Positions 10,983 to 35,737 are shown, counted from the first letter of the stretch. The stretch: DNA of 64,000 nt from Homarus americanus (GCF_018991925.1 NW_024732415.1:919835-983834), one strand, 5' to 3'. Program-made: numbers and translations. The notes: generated by a model not told the origin, from the letters alone.

Positions 10983-13900
10983 TTAACGCCTTAACTTATT
11001 TATAGCATCTAGTGTTTATATCTTTTATCCTTATATTCCAACTCTTCTCTTATCACTATTTATCCATATTTATCTCTTATTCCATATTTATAAAAGTTTC
11101 TGAACGCTTGGAAGGAGAAAAACAGCAAGACACTGTTAACGATATTTTAAGTCACTTTTCACTACTTATAGAACTTTTATCACTTAAATTTCACTTACTT
11201 ATAAACTCATAAAGGTATCGGAGTACTTACAATGCCGCAGAGAGCTCAGGGTTAATTATAAACGCCGAAAATCCACTTCATGATTACAGACAAAACAAAA
11301 CTTCCCGCCCAAACAACACTTGGCGCGTGACGTCATAAACGGCTAACTTACCACAAGTCGCTAAGTTCACAAAACACGCATATTTAACTCTCTAGTAACA
11401 TCTACACCAACTTTGATAAAAAAAATAACTAAGAATAATTTATGGTATGATAATTGTGCGAATTTAACCTTAGTTTATACCGAAAATATGAATTACTGAG
11501 TAGATACGATGTTAGCACTTTACGCTAACTACACTACCTGACCTAAACCAATACAAAATAAATCATACAGTAACTGTCTAAGTAAAGTTTAGGTTATATT
11601 TGATTAGTTTATGTTATATTTCTGAAAAAAGACAAATACCTAACAGATCACTCTCTTTGCTATCTTAAGCATCGTTGATGTTAGCGAAGTCTATACCAGT
11701 GATTTCGTTTCTAAATTGACTTTGGCGAATAAATATGAATTAAAACCTACCTAAATATTATATCAAACTCAAATTCCTCTTGAATTGATAGTTTATTTAG
11801 TCAGAAAAACACAGATTCAGAGTGGATAATAATAATACAGGTATTAACATGGCTGAGCCAGTTGAGAACCTGAGCTCTCCTGTAGGCACTGTATTATGTA
11901 ACATTTAGTATCACCTGGAATAGTACACATAGCATAGTGGTAATAGGAACACCTCAGAATGTTACCACGGTTATCACTTCAATATTTATTTATTTTAGTT
12001 ATTTATTATTTATATAATATATATAATTAGTTTCTTATGACAAACTAATTAATTATAGTGAAATAATGTAAATTAAGTAATACAGAACCTTTCGTATCTA
12101 AGGCCTTAACATATACCAAAGTCAACTAGATTAGAATTTTCCTTTAATAATAATAAAAGTTTAAATAATAGAAAAAAAAACGGTTATATTATACAGCACA
12201 GAAGACAAAAACCTTTCCTTCAAGTTATTATTTATACACACGTTGTAACATCCGGCTCTCTACTAGGGAATATATTAAGAGCTCAAGCCGGATGTGTATT
12301 ACCAGCCGGATATAATGATAAATACAATACATAGAAGAACAAAGAATAAAGGAAAAAATGTAATATGAATTTGGTTACCATTGCCTTATCTTATTTAATG
12401 GCTTCCGATGTTTCTATTCTCCTTATATTACCTCTCTTCCTTTATCATTATTTATCTCTTATTCCATGTTTATTAAAGTTTGTGAACGTTTGGAAGGAGA
12501 ATAAACCACAAGATACTTTACCGAAATAAGAGATGGATCGTCTTACCTGTTGATGTTATTTTAAGTCACGTTTCACTATTTTAAGAACTTATATAACTTA
12601 CATTTCATTTACTTATAAACTCATAAAGGTATAGGAGTACTTACAATGCCGTAGGGAGCTCAGGGTTACTTATAAACGCCGAAAATCCACTTAATGATCA
12701 CAAGCAAAAAACAAAACTTCCCGCCCAAACAACACTTGGCGCGTGACGTCATAAGCGGCTAACTTAACACAAGTCGCTAAGTTAACAAATAACGCTAATT
12801 TAACTCTCTAGTCACATTTAAACCAACTTAGATTAAAAATGTAACTTAGAATAAATTAAAATGTGATAATTGTGTGAATCTAACCTTAGTTTATACTGAA
12901 AAATATGAATTACTATAAGTAGATACGATGTTAGCACTTTACGCTAACTATTCTACCTAATTTAAACCGATATAACATAAATCATACAGTAACTATCAAA
13001 GTAAAGTTTAGGTTATATTTGACTAGTTTATGTTAATATTCCTAAAAGAGACAAATACCTAACATATTCTCACTTCGCTATCTTAAGCAACGTTGGTGAT
13101 GTTAACGAAGTCTATACCAGTTATGTTTGGCTTCTAAATTGACTTTGACGAAATAAACACGAATTAAAATCTACCTAAACATTATATCAAACTCTTAATA
13201 ATATATATAATTAGTTTCTTATGACAAACTAATTAATTATAGTGAAATAAGGTAAATTAAGTAATACATAAGCTTTCATATCTAAGACCTTAACATATAC
13301 CAAAGTTAACTAGATTATATTTTTCCTTTAATATATAAAAATAACCAATCCAAAGCCTCAAATAATAATAAAAGCCTAAATAATAGAAAACAGATATTTT
13401 ATACAGCACAGAAGACAAAAACCTTTCCTTAGTGGATTAAAAGATCAATTATTATTATTTTTACACACGCTGCAGCATCCGGCTCTATTGTGGAATAAAT
13501 TAAAAGCTCAAGCCGGATGTGTATTACCAGCCGGATATAATATATACAATACATAAGAGAAAACAAAATAAAGGAAGAAATGTAATATGAATTTGGTTAC
13601 CATTGCCTTATCTTATTTAATGGCTTCTGGTGTTATATTTATTATCCTCATATTACATCTCTTCCTTTATAACTTTTTATATCTCTTATTCCATATTTAT
13701 TAAAGTTTGTGAACGTTTGGAAGAAAAACACAAGGCACTTTACCGAAATAAGAGATGGGGTCCTGTTTGCTGTTAATGTTATTTTAAGTAACTTTTCACT
13801 ACTTTAAGAATTTGTTTTACTTAAATTTCATTTACTTATAAACTCATAAAGGTATATGAGTACTTACAATGCCGTAGGGAGCTCAGGATTACTTATAAAC

Positions 13901-14490
13901 GCCGAAAATCCACTTATTGATCACAAGCAAAAACAAAACTTCCCGCCCAGACAACGCTTGGCGCGTGACGTCATAAACGGCTAACTTACCACAAGTCGCT
14001 AAGTTAACAAATAACGCTAATTTAACTCTCTAGTAACATCTACACCAACTTAGATAAAAAATATAACCTAGAATACTTAACAATACAATATTTTTTGAAG
14101 TTAACTTATTTTGTACTGAAAAATATGAATTCCCATTAATAGATGAGATGTTAGCGTCATATGCTAACTACACTGCCTTGCTACCTGGAGCATCGTTGAG
14201 TCTGTTGCAGTTGTTTGACTTCTAAATTCACTTCGACGGAATAAACATGAATTAAAACCTACCTAAACATTATCTCAAGCTTAAAACCTCATATAATATA
14301 TATATATATATATAGTTAGTTTCTTATAAGCTAATTAATTTTAGTGAAATAAGGTAAATTAAGAATACAGAAGTTTTCATATCTACGTTAACTAGATTAT
14401 ATATTTCTTTAATACAGAAATAACTAAACAACAACTTCAAATAACAAAACCTGAATGATAATAGAAAATGGTTATATTATACATCACAGA
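10983..14490. repeat. Three tandem copies of a 1.2-1.4 kb unit
   Basis: Copy starts are near 10983, 12366 and 13588, judged from the shared stretch ending AAAGTTTGTGAACG. Each copy repeats the same landmarks in order: GCCGTAGGGAGCTCAGG, a block with TTCCCGCCC, TTGGCGCG and TGACGTCA, then AAGTCGCTAAGTT and a GATACGATGTTAGC stretch. The first two copies end with paired CCGGATGT motifs. The third copy is shortened at its end. AT-rich, with no long open frame. Confidence 0.85.
11301..11337. promoter_or_regulatory. CRE/E2F-like core in repeat copy 1
   Basis: TTCCCGCCC, TTGGCGCG and the perfect CRE palindrome TGACGTCA (11328-11335) lie within about 35 bp. The same block is kept in copies 2 (TGACGTCA 12744-12751) and 3 (13966-13973). 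The motifs are clear; regulatory function is inference. Confidence 0.4.
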
Positions 14491-14499
14491 AAACGAATA

Positions 14500-17067
14500 A
14501 AACTTTAAATATTAAGATATAACTACAGTACTATATTCTTACTATCTCACACGCACACATGGCATTAGTCACATAAAGATGATTTTTGTAATAAGCAAAA
14601 GCATAGAACAAAGATTTTTTTCCATTAATCTTATACAATATACTTTAGCCTCCTGACAATACCATAAAATCTTGATACCTATATACCCGAACTTTACATG
14701 TGCGTAAATAATTAACTCGTGTACGTATGTGTATATGATAATTGATGTAAGGATAATATATCCATGTATGTATATAAAATGAACTCTGGTACTGTAGATC
14801 AAGACAATTTATTTGATAGTGTTGTAAAACGTGGACAAATATTTACCAAAAAATAAGACAACCTCTATAATTTATCCCATCGACTTTATTTTGATTTAGG
14901 TCTGTGAGTTTGTCTCTTGTGACGATAAAACTGCATCATTCACAGGTACAATAATATATTCATAGTTATAATTCCTATAATTTAAAGAACAATAATGAGA
15001 TCTTTTAATGCTGTGTATAATAAACTTTGAGGAATGAATAACAGTGTAATTTATTCACTTTTAACACGGGTATTAACAATATCTATATAATGAAGAATTA
15101 TTCATTATGGCTCACCTGTTGATTAGGCACCCTAGCTTATTTCACCTGACGATTAAACACCCGAACGATACCTGATGGGGATTAGGTTAGGTTAGCTTAA
15201 GTTAGATTTGGTTAGGTTTGATTTGATTAGGTTAGGTGAGGTTAATCAGAGTGTTTAATCATCAGGTGAAATAGACAGAGGGTGGTACCCCATATCCAGG
15301 TTTCGCTAAGGTTAGGTTAGTTTAAGTTCCGGGTGCAGTGAGGGTAATGTAGAGCTTAGGAGCCACACTTATGTCTCACTGTTACAGAGGCAAGAGTTCA
15401 CATTCCTTATTAAGAACAACAAAATCACTCTTTCTTATCCCTGTATTAGGTGAGCAAGTCTCTCCTATTCTTTCATTATTAATGTAAATAATAAATAACA
15501 AAAAATTTATCACGAAAATCACTTATATATTCTTAGTGGCGAAAAATCACACTGAGATAAGGTGAGCAATCAGTTACAATGGTGTAGATCAGATGAGCAC
15601 CTGACTGGCATGCCATGATACTAACACACACACACACGTATAACTAACATTCATTCATATATATTCAAATATAAAATAAAGTTAAAATTAGATGTTTTTT
15701 TATGATCGTAATTAACGACTCATGAACGAACCAATTAAAACTAAACATATAACTCATTCCAGATAAGGTCTTCAAGAGTGTATTTTAAGTTAGGTTAGTT
15801 AGCTATAATGTATTACTAAGCTTCTTTAAGCGTGTATTCTAAGTTAGGAAATACACAAGTGGAATGAGTTAAGACCTCTTGGTTAAGTTAGGTTAAGTCA
15901 CGTTTAGGTGTCGTCCATAAACGCCATCCTTGACACATAATGCATCATATTTACAAGTGAAACCACGCAGGAAACCAGTCTAAGGCTTCACAGTGTGCGT
16001 GGCATAATAGGGGGTATCACAGTCAGAGCTTCAAATCTAACAAGGAACTCAAGACAAAATGTGGTCGATAACAAACAGCCTCCAAGAGTTCATAGGTTCG
16101 TAGTTCCCTCGCGTTCATATATGAACCAAAATATACCCTTTTCTTATCATCTAACTCTAAGATCTGACATAAAATTATCTAAAACCTCTACATAATAAAA
16201 AATATTAACATTCTTCTTTCCTGTTTTGAGCTTAAAGTTCTTAGAATGTGTTATTGAAAGGGTATTCTTGTTGACATTGAGCAGCGCCTCTAGCGGGTGA
16301 AGAGTGAACTAAACGCCTGGAGGCAGTAACACACGCGATATACACACAGCTACGGGCATCATATACAATGTTAATTAAGTATCAAGAAGAGCAAAGTCTA
16401 ACCTAGTTTATTTATGAAAGCTGATGACAAAAACCAACCAGACCAAATCTATTCTAACAAAAACTATCCAAAGAGTATAATTTTAGCTATCTGGTTACAC
16501 TTGGTTACTTCATGTCCTCTAAAATATAAATATACAGTTGAAAAAATAGTTAGCTGTAAATGTTTTTGTATTGTTGTTCTTGGTACTTTTCCAACACTGT
16601 ACATCTTACCATTAACTGAGATTAAAAGTGTCGTACAAGTGAGAAATGGTAGTAACAATAAATAACAAACATCTATTATTAACATTACCCTACAAACATC
16701 ATAAAATGGTCATTGTACTGAATATGACTTTAAAATAATCCCAGGGAAGGGCAGCAAGACACTGGAGATAAGCTGTGCAGGTGAAGGAATCCTGAGGTAA
16801 ACAGGTGTAAACGAAGGTTGGTAATAACATGAGCTACCTCGTATGTTAAGGCACTGGGTGATGGGGGGACCTGGCTGGTGGAAATTTCTTCAAGAGAGTA
16901 TTGTTGAAGAAACGAACGCTTAAGCCTTATCAAGATGTCGAATGTACACACACACACACACACACTCTCTCTCTCTCTAAAAGTACACATAAATACAAAC
17001 ATTTCTACATACACAGATAAAAACACACATACACTCTTCAAAAGTACACACAAATACAAACATCTGT

Positions 17068-17099
<32 letters not shown>

Positions 17100-18703
17100 A
17101 TATAAAAAACATACAAACTACTGTAATTTCACTTATCTACTCACAACAGCCCAAAACACAAGCTTAACAACGCACATCAAACAAACACACAAGAGAAACC
17201 ATTTACAACACATATTTACACTAACATTCACCATACGAACATTTACGAACAATTATTTTCCTTGTAAATCAAAACAAAAAATATTTACACTTAATATGAC
17301 CAGAAATTTATCCCAACAAACGCTAATATCAAAATTCAAGTACAGTAATAACATTGCCAATCAGGGTGACAATTTCCTTCTACCTTATCTTTAATAAAAT
17401 CGTGAGTAATCGAAACTGTCTTTTACTATTATTACTATTCTTTAATATACTCTAACAATAGTCCTTTAATAACTACTATACAGCTATTCTTAAATATAAT
17501 CAGTCAGTTCCTTCAATAAATACTACAACAATTCCTAAATAAAATTGTAATCAACTAACAAAATAATTTTACTATTATCACTACAGCTTAAATAAAATCA
17601 TAATCAAACAATAGCCCTTCAGTAAATACTATACAGCTATTCTTAAATAAAATCGTAAATATTCTACATCTGTCTTAACCAATCCTCTTGTACCATTAGG
17701 TCAGGTGAAAAAGTTATTGGCACACGCTTATGACGTAACAAAACTCAACAGGTAACAATAAAAGTAACAAGACTAGATTTAAAGAGCGTTCCTGTCACAC
17801 ACCTTAATGACTAGTGACAAAAACACTAACAAATATTTAATCACCTAACACTACTAAACAAAACTCATTAAATAAATATATTCTCCTAAAATACAATAAA
17901 CTTTAGAGTAAAAAAAACAAAATTACAAAAAATAAAAGAATCTATAACAATGAATATTTTTTTTAAGCTGTCACACAGGTTAATGAGGTATATACTATAG
18001 GTGTGCTAGGCAGGTGATCACGACTCTTCAAATGGCTGTATCATCTGAAGGTCTAATTATTTTGATATATTTACAGTTTACTTAATATTTATCAATCCCT
18101 TTCCTTTACATTCCACTAAAGGAGAGAGTGTAAGAAGGCAGGTATGACGGTTGATTTAATCCATTAATGAGGATGTTTCTTCACTCTGTCAGGCCCAGTA
18201 ACTAAGATCCAGAGAATACTATTTACTTTGTTAATTTCAGGTTGTGGAAGGTTCTTCAGGCTATTTTATAATGCAAATCTGTACAGTAAAGATGCAAGTT
18301 GTTATGTTGGTGTATTTCTAGATGAGACAGTCAAATAACCATCTTCCTCTTCCACTTAATGTCAGTCTGTCTGTCTGTAATTGACTCCCTATTAGATGTA
18401 TGAGTCATAATTAAAGCACTACCTGAAATATAGAACCAATTGTATGAATGTTTGATAGGTAACCACAGTTCATTTTGTTTTACTTAACCTGAGAGATCTG
18501 AAACACTCCTTCAGTACTTCAGAAAAGATAACATAGGACCTGAAAGCTGTAACAGTTTGAGTATCATTTAAGTTGGGACCTGAAACACTCCTTCAGTCCT
18601 TCAGAACACATGGGATAAGGCCTGAAACCTGCCATAGTCTCAAGCACTCCTGCACTTTAGAACACATCGAGCAGAGGATATGAAAGGTTACCACACACAC
18701 CCA
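14500..18703. other. AT-rich spacer downstream of PLCXD, no gene seen
   Basis: Contains one foldback element (15112-15282), degenerate TTAGG stretches (15181-15245, 15785-15800) and CA/CT tracts (16945-16978, 17067-17093). The rest is AT-rich single-copy-looking sequence. The part nearest 18703 is presumably PLCXD 3' UTR. Confidence 0.5.
15112..15282. mobile_element. Foldback (palindromic) element
   Basis: Starts TCACCTGTTGATTAGGCACC and ends with the imperfect complement TTTAATCATCAGGTGA, with TTAGG-like sequence between. Related copies are at 40088-40216, 45272-45330 and 51518-51690. Confidence 0.55.
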
Positions 18704-29665
<10,962 letters not shown>

Positions 29666-29757
29666 CTACTGCGTCATTTGTTTTCATTCTGAGAACTACG
29701 TCGACTCTTCCTCCTCTCCGCCGTTCACCTCGTCACACTCGACCTACCAGGTATTTC

Positions 29758-29845
29758 AGCAGTGTGGCGTGGCCAAAGTCGTGTGGCCAAAGTCGTGTGG
29801 CCAGTGTCGTGTGGCCAGAGTCGTGTGGCCAGAGTGGTGTGGCCC
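29758..29845. repeat. GTGTGGCCAAAGTC minisatellite
   Basis: Six units of about 14-15 bp just upstream of PLCXD exon 1, varying as CCAAAG/CCAGTG/CCAGAG. Confidence 0.85.
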
Positions 29846-30118
29846 GTATCACCGCCCTCAGTAATGCACCAAGACAAACTTTCCTCCCAGCTTAACACTC
29901 CACAGTAGAATCATTTATCTACACATGTTTACCAACTCTGATCTGTTCAATAAGTCATCTGTGTGTCCTGTGATCTGATCGTCGCCATCCTGATCACCCT
30001 CTGATTGTTTGTACGCAGCCCATAATCTGGAAATCAGAAACATAAGAGAATTAATCTTACGTAATTTTTATGAGGCGTCCCAACACAGACAAGGTAAAAA
30101 GGTGTCTTAATTAATTAC

Positions 30119-30119
<1 letters not shown>

Positions 30120-30159
<40 letters not shown>

Positions 30160-30185
30160 GGGACGACAGACAGGTAGACAGACAA
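30120..30185. repeat. GACA microsatellite
   Basis: About ten GACA units. Confidence 0.9.
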
Positions 30186-30299
30186 GAGGTGAAATTAACC
30201 CTAAATATTTAAAGAAATAATATATATATATATCACCAACAATAACTAGCCAATGTAAACAAACACACACCCACACACAAACACACAAACCACGACCTC

Positions 30300-30672
30300 A
30301 TCTGCAAATTTGGTGAGAAGCTTCTACACCATCCTCGACACTGGCTCCTACTACCACCCGAGATCCCTCGTCCGAGAATTGCTGTTCGACACCACAACCG
30401 CATCCAGCCCATACGAGCACGAACTGATCGCTATAAGAACAGCCCAGTCCCAACCATTGTAAAATTTATCAGCAACTTGTAATCAACCAGTGTATTCACT
30501 CCCAGTCAATCTTACCTTTTGTACTATCACTATGTTGAAATGCCCTGCAGTCTGAGCTTCTCCCTTATGTTACTTGTATATTATTTGTAAATCAAGAGAC
30601 CCATTCCCCAATTATGTAACTGTATATTTTCTGCCTTCTGGCTACCATGCCATTATTATTATTATTATTAAA
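30300..30672 (+). mobile_element. 3' end of a LINE-like retrotransposon
   Basis: A plus-strand frame ending at TAA 30480-30482 reads FGEKLLHHPRHWLLLPPEIP and continues RIRVRHHNRI-like to RARTDRYKNSPVPTIVKF. This layout resembles the C-terminal end of non-LTR retrotransposon ORF2 proteins (xxRTxRYKxSxxP). About 190 bp of 3' UTR follows and ends in (ATT)n at 30652-30670, the usual microsatellite tail. 5'-truncated and non-functional. The family call is by pattern only. Confidence 0.45.
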
Positions 30673-30767
30673 CACACACACACCAAATCGCTTGTATAAC
30701 ATTCCTCTACGACAGAAGCTATAAGGCATTACATAAACTAAGTCACACACATACATTACATGCATAC

Positions 30768-30870
30768 ATACATACATACATACATACATACATACACACA
30801 TACATACATACATACATACATATATACATACATACATACATACATACATACATACATACATACATAAATA
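30768..30870. repeat. CATA microsatellite
   Basis: About 25 CATA units. Confidence 0.95.
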
Positions 30871-31000
30871 CATAAAAAAGAAAGGGTCAATTTACGGGAC
30901 CACACGCACCTTCTTTCCTATACTTAATGATGATTGTAGTTCCATGGGTGCCAACAGGGCCACCAATAACCTTGACAACGACACAACACTCCCTTAACCC

Positions 31001-31868
31001 TTTGAGGACGATGATTAAACCCTTTGAGGACGATGATTAAACCCTTTGAGGACGATGATTTAACCCTTTGAGGACGATGATTAAACCCTTTGAGGACGAT
31101 GATTAAACCCTTTGAGGACGATGATTGAACTCTTTGAGGACGATGATTTAACCCTTTGAGGACGATGATTTAACCCCTTTGAGGACGATGATTGAACTCT
31201 TTGAGGAGGAGGATTGAACCCTTTGAGGACGATGATTTAACCCTTTGAGGACGATGATTTAACCCTTTGAAGAGAATGATTTAACCCTTTGAGGACGATG
31301 ATTTAACTTTGAGGACCTTTGAGGACGATGATTAAACCCTTTGAGGACGATGATTAACCCTTTGAGGACGATGATTTAACCCTTTGAGGACGATGATTAA
31401 ACCCTTTGAGGACGATGATTAAATTTGATTTGAACTCTTTGAGGACGATGATTTAACCCTTTGAGGACGATGAACCCCTTTGAGGACGATGATTGAACTC
31501 TTTGGAGGAGGAGGATTGAACCTTTGAGGACGATGATTTAACCCTTGAGGACGATGATTTCAACCCTTTGAGGACGATGATTTAAACCTTTGAGTACGAT
31601 GATTTAACCCTTGAGGACGATGATTTAACCCCTTGAATGATTCTACCCTTTGAGGACGATGATTGAACTCTTTGAGGAGGAGGATTGAACCCTTTGAGGA
31701 CGATGATTTAACCCTTTGAGGACGATGATTTCAACCCTTTGAGGACGATGATTTAACCCTTTGAGTACGATGATTTAACCCTTGGACGATGATTAAACCC
31801 TTTGAGGACGATGATTTAACCCTTTGAGGACGATGATTTAACCCTTTGAGGACGATGATTGAACCCCC
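31001..31868 (+). repeat. 22-bp GAGGACGATGATTTAACCCTTT minisatellite
   Basis: Roughly 35-40 tandem units by eye, 21-23 bp each (TTTGAGGACGATGATTTAAC). A higher-order pattern with GGAGGAGGATTGAAC variants recurs at about 31200, 31505 and 31675. It is the reverse complement of the family at 8490-8880, and two or three units also sit in a ROCK intron at 54476-54536. Confidence 0.9.
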
Positions 31869-32034
31869 AGGACTCAAAAGGTTAAAGCGATATAGAGTAC
31901 AATAGTGCCACCAATACCCCTGACAACGAGGCACCACCCAGAGTATTGAGTGGCGCTGGCACTAATGCGTGTGGTTGGCCGAGTCATTTACCTACATGAT
32001 ATTAGGACTAAGGGATATAGTTTTAGTCTTTATT

Positions 32035-32212
32035 CTCTCTCTTTCTCTACTCACTCTCTCTCTCTCTCTCTCTCTCTTTCTTTACTTTCTTTATTATCTC
32101 TCTCTGTTCTTTCTTACCTGTATCTCTTTCTTCTTCATCCTGTCTCTCTCTCTTTCTTTATTCTCTCTCTTTTTTACTCTTTCGCTCTCTCTCTCTCTCT
32201 CTGTTCCTTCTT

Positions 32213-32256
<44 letters not shown>

Positions 32257-32511
32257 GCGTGTGTTTTACTGTCGCGTTTATCTTTTTTATGGCATTTTTT
32301 TTATCTTTTTATGTCAAGATAATAAATGACTTCTCTCCCTCTCTCTTTTCCTCACCTCCCTTCTTTTCTTTCCCTCTGCGTCTCTCTCTTGCTCTCCTTT
32401 TCTCGTTGTCTCTTTTTCCCACCCCATTTCTCTCCCTCACTCCCCTCTCTCTCTCTTCCTCCTCCTCTCTCTCTCTCTCTCTTCTCCTCCTCTCTCTCTC
32501 TCTCTCTCTTC

Positions 32512-32585
<74 letters not shown>
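32035..32585. repeat. CT-rich microsatellite block
   Basis: Interrupted (CT)n and CTTT/CTCC tracts ending in a pure (CT)n of about 33 units (32515-32584). The Ser/Leu-rich frame of 218 codons follows from the repeat. Confidence 0.95.
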
Positions 32586-32589
<4 letters not shown>

Positions 32590-32689
32590 ACGCCATTATT
32601 ACCTAAAGGAGGTCAAGTGCTATAAAATATCTCTTAAGTGTGTCTCTGTCGCAGTGGTTTAATAGTGTTTATAGTACCGCAGGACGACA

Positions 32690-33150
32690 GCTTGGTAATA
32701 CTAACCTAACCTAACCTAAACCAGGGTGGCAATACAGAACTAACCTAACCTAAACCAGGGTGGCAATACTGAACTGAACTAACCTAAGCCAGGGTGGTAA
32801 TACTAACCTAACCTAACCTAAACCAGGGTGGCAATACAGAACTAACCTAACCTAAACCAAGGCGGTAATACTGAACTGAACTAACCTAAGCCAGGGTGGT
32901 AATACTAACCTAACCTAATCTAATCTAAGGTGACTTAATTTAATCTAACCCAACCTTATCAAATACTTACCTAACCCAACACAATATATAACTACGTCAC
33001 TACACTGGAAGATACATTATCAGTCACCTAACCCGACCCAAAACTAATCTAATCTAACCTAACCTAACCTAACCCGACCCAAAACTAATCTAATCTAACC
33101 CGACCCAAAACTAATCTAATCTAACCTAACCTAACCTAACCACGTCACCA
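32690..33150 (-). repeat. CCTAA telomere-like repeats with higher-order units
   Basis: Degenerate CCTAA tracts alternate with CCAGGGTGGCAATAC units (about 55-60 bp higher-order period, 32698-32915) and with CGACCCAAAACTAATC units (33030-33120). A pure TTAGG tract on the other strand is at 33430-33466. Confidence 0.85.
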
Positions 33151-33597
33151 ATAACACCATATATAACTACGTCACCTCATTGAGAGAATATATCAGTCAC
33201 CTCACTGTCTGTCTGTCTGTCTGTCTGTCTGCGTGTGTTGCTGACGGTCGCCACCACAGACCACCAACTACTGTCTCGTCACACTGATAACACCACCACC
33301 TGATGATAAGATAAGGAGTTACTGATGGATATATTCTTACTACGACTTATTACGACTACGACTCTCAATGTGACTATGATTACGACTACGATTATAACCA
33401 TGAATTACGAACTTTAACGCTACCTTGAGAGGGTTAGGTTAGGTTAGGTTAGGTTAGGTTAGGTTAAAGTTAGACCACAACATCTAATCTCAAAACTAAG
33501 TAAACAAACAATGACTCCAGCCATCCCGTTCGTGGCATCAAACCAACATTGTACATCCATCTATTTATCTTTTATTTTGTGTTCTCTCCCGATGATT

Positions 33598-33925
33598 AAA
33601 GAGAGAACAAGAGAGAACAAGAGAGAACAAGAGAGAACAAGAGAGTCAGAGAGAACAAGAGAGAACAAGAGAGTCAGAGAGAACAAGAGAGTCAGAGAGA
33701 ACAAGAGAGAACAAGAGAGTCAGAGAGAACAAGAGAGTCAGAGAGAACAAGAGAGTCAGAGAGAACAAGAGAGTCAGAGAGAACAAGAGAGAACAAGAGA
33801 GTCAGAGAGAACAAGAGAGAACAAGAGAGTCAGAGAGAACAAGAGAGAACAAGAGAGTCAGAGAGAACAAGAGAGAACAAGAGAGTCAGAGAGAACAAGA
33901 GAGTCAGAGAGAACAAGAGAGAACA
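33598..33925. repeat. GAGAGAACAA/GAGAGTCA minisatellite
   Basis: Mix of 10-bp and 8-bp subunits. It creates a plus-strand frame rich in RENKRE/RESQRE, not taken as a gene. Confidence 0.9.
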
Positions 33926-34181
33926 TGTCCATAAACGTTGCTATCAGAACCACCATCACCACGACCTTCCTCACCGACAAACACACGCACGTCTGTCGTC
34001 CTCTGTTACCCCCACCACCCCACCCCACCCTCACCACCCACCTCCCCCCACCACCCCTACCCCCACCACCCCCCGATGATAGTCATACTTTTGGGGGATA
34101 TTTGATTTTTTTTTCCCCTATGAGATCTTCCTATACAGTGAGGTCAGGTGGCAACTAGGGGAAGGTATGGGTGTTTAGGGA

Positions 34182-34186
<5 letters not shown>

Positions 34187-34226
<40 letters not shown>
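34187..34226. repeat. GATA microsatellite
   Basis: About ten GATA units. Confidence 0.95.
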
Positions 34227-34589
34227 CGCATGTACAGGATATAGACACTGCAAGTATACAGCTCAACAATATAATACATACTCACACAGACACACACACA
34301 CACACACATGTACACACGATTTATACTTACACAAAATCTAAAGACATCATTAGATTAATTAACACACGTAACGATAAACAAAAAACAAACGTAAGATCCA
34401 CATGCATCTAGATTTACGTACACGCACCTAGATATACACACATGCATCTGGATTTACGTACACGTATGCATTTACCGTCATACAACTTCCACACAGTACA
34501 CTGGCACACACACATATAGGTACACATAAAACGTACATGATCAAACTCACATATACACACACATAAACATACTCACGCATACAAGGTAG

Positions 34590-34795
34590 ACACAAGGTAT
34601 ACACACACAAGGTACACATACACAAGGTACACATACACAAGGTACACATACACAAGGTACACATACACAAGGTACACATACACAAGGTACACATACACAA
34701 GGTACACACACACAAGGTACACATACACAAGGTATACACACACAGGGTACACACACACAAGGTACACACACACAAGGTACACACACAACAGTAAC
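34590..34795. repeat. 15-bp ACACAAGGTACACAT minisatellite
   Basis: About 13 units. The Cys/Val-rich minus-strand frames are products of the 15-bp (5-codon) period. Confidence 0.9.
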
Positions 34796-34999
34796 CCCAG
34801 ATCACAATACCGTTAACAGACGTACAGTACTCACGCCCCACCGTTAACAGTAGTCCCTCCCGTTACCACAACAGGGAGGATGGAGCCATAAATCACGCTA
34901 TTACTGTCCAAACAATATTGATTTATACTTGAACGCATCTGACGCAGCCTTGGTGATATATCAACATAGTTATAGAGCCACCGAGTCTGGGGTGTTTCT

Positions 35000-35430
35000 T
35001 GACGGACGGACGGATGAGCGGACGGATGAGCGGACGGACGGATGAGGGGACAGATGAGGGGACGGACGAGTGGACGGACGGATGAGGGGACGGACGAGCG
35101 GACGGACGGATGAGGGGACGGACGAGCGGACGGACGGATGAGGGGACGGGCAGACGGAGACAGACAGATGATGAGACAGACAGACTGAAGCAGACAGACA
35201 GATGAGAGACAGACGAAGTAGACAGACAGATAGACAGACAGACAGATGAGACAGACGAAGCAGACGGAATGAGCAGACAGACAGATGAAGCAGACAGACA
35301 GATGAAGACAGATAAAAAAGAGACAGACAACCTTAGATAGACGAACAGATGAAGCAGACAGATATGAGCAGACAGACAATGAACAGACAGCGATGAACCA
35401 GACTGAATGAACAGACAGACAGACAGATTG
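35000..35430. repeat. GACGGACGGATGAG and GACAGACAGATGA repeat block
   Basis: Two adjoining degenerate families: GACGGACG types to about 35155, then GACAGACA types. Serine-rich open frames on the minus strand reflect it. Confidence 0.9.
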
Positions 35431-35559
35431 AAGATACGAACGCCGAGAATAATTCTGAACAATAAATGGCATAAGACTAATTCCTGAACCTTAATAATAT
35501 GTATAATAAAGAGAGTCATGCTGCTTTATCTGCGCGCTATTCTTGCACATCAGCTTCAG

Positions 35560-35737
35560 GAGGTGGGGGAGGGTGGGGGGTGGAGGGGGTGGAGGGGGTA
35601 GTGGGGTAGGATGGGAGGCAGAGGAAGGGTGGGGGTGTGACGTGGGAGGAAGGGAGGGACTAGGGAGGCAAGGTAAAGGTTGGGATGGGAGAGGATGGGA
35701 ATTGAGGAGGGAAGAAAGTGTACAGTAAATCAATGGA

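Noticed and set aside
31001..31868. Regular direct repeats resembling a CRISPR array
   Set aside because: Units are contiguous at 21-23 bp with no unique spacers, in a eukaryotic intergenic region: a minisatellite.
33511..34158. 215-codon frame rich in RENKRE/RESQRE
   Set aside because: Made by the GAGAGAACAA/GAGAGTCA repeat; no flanking coding evidence.
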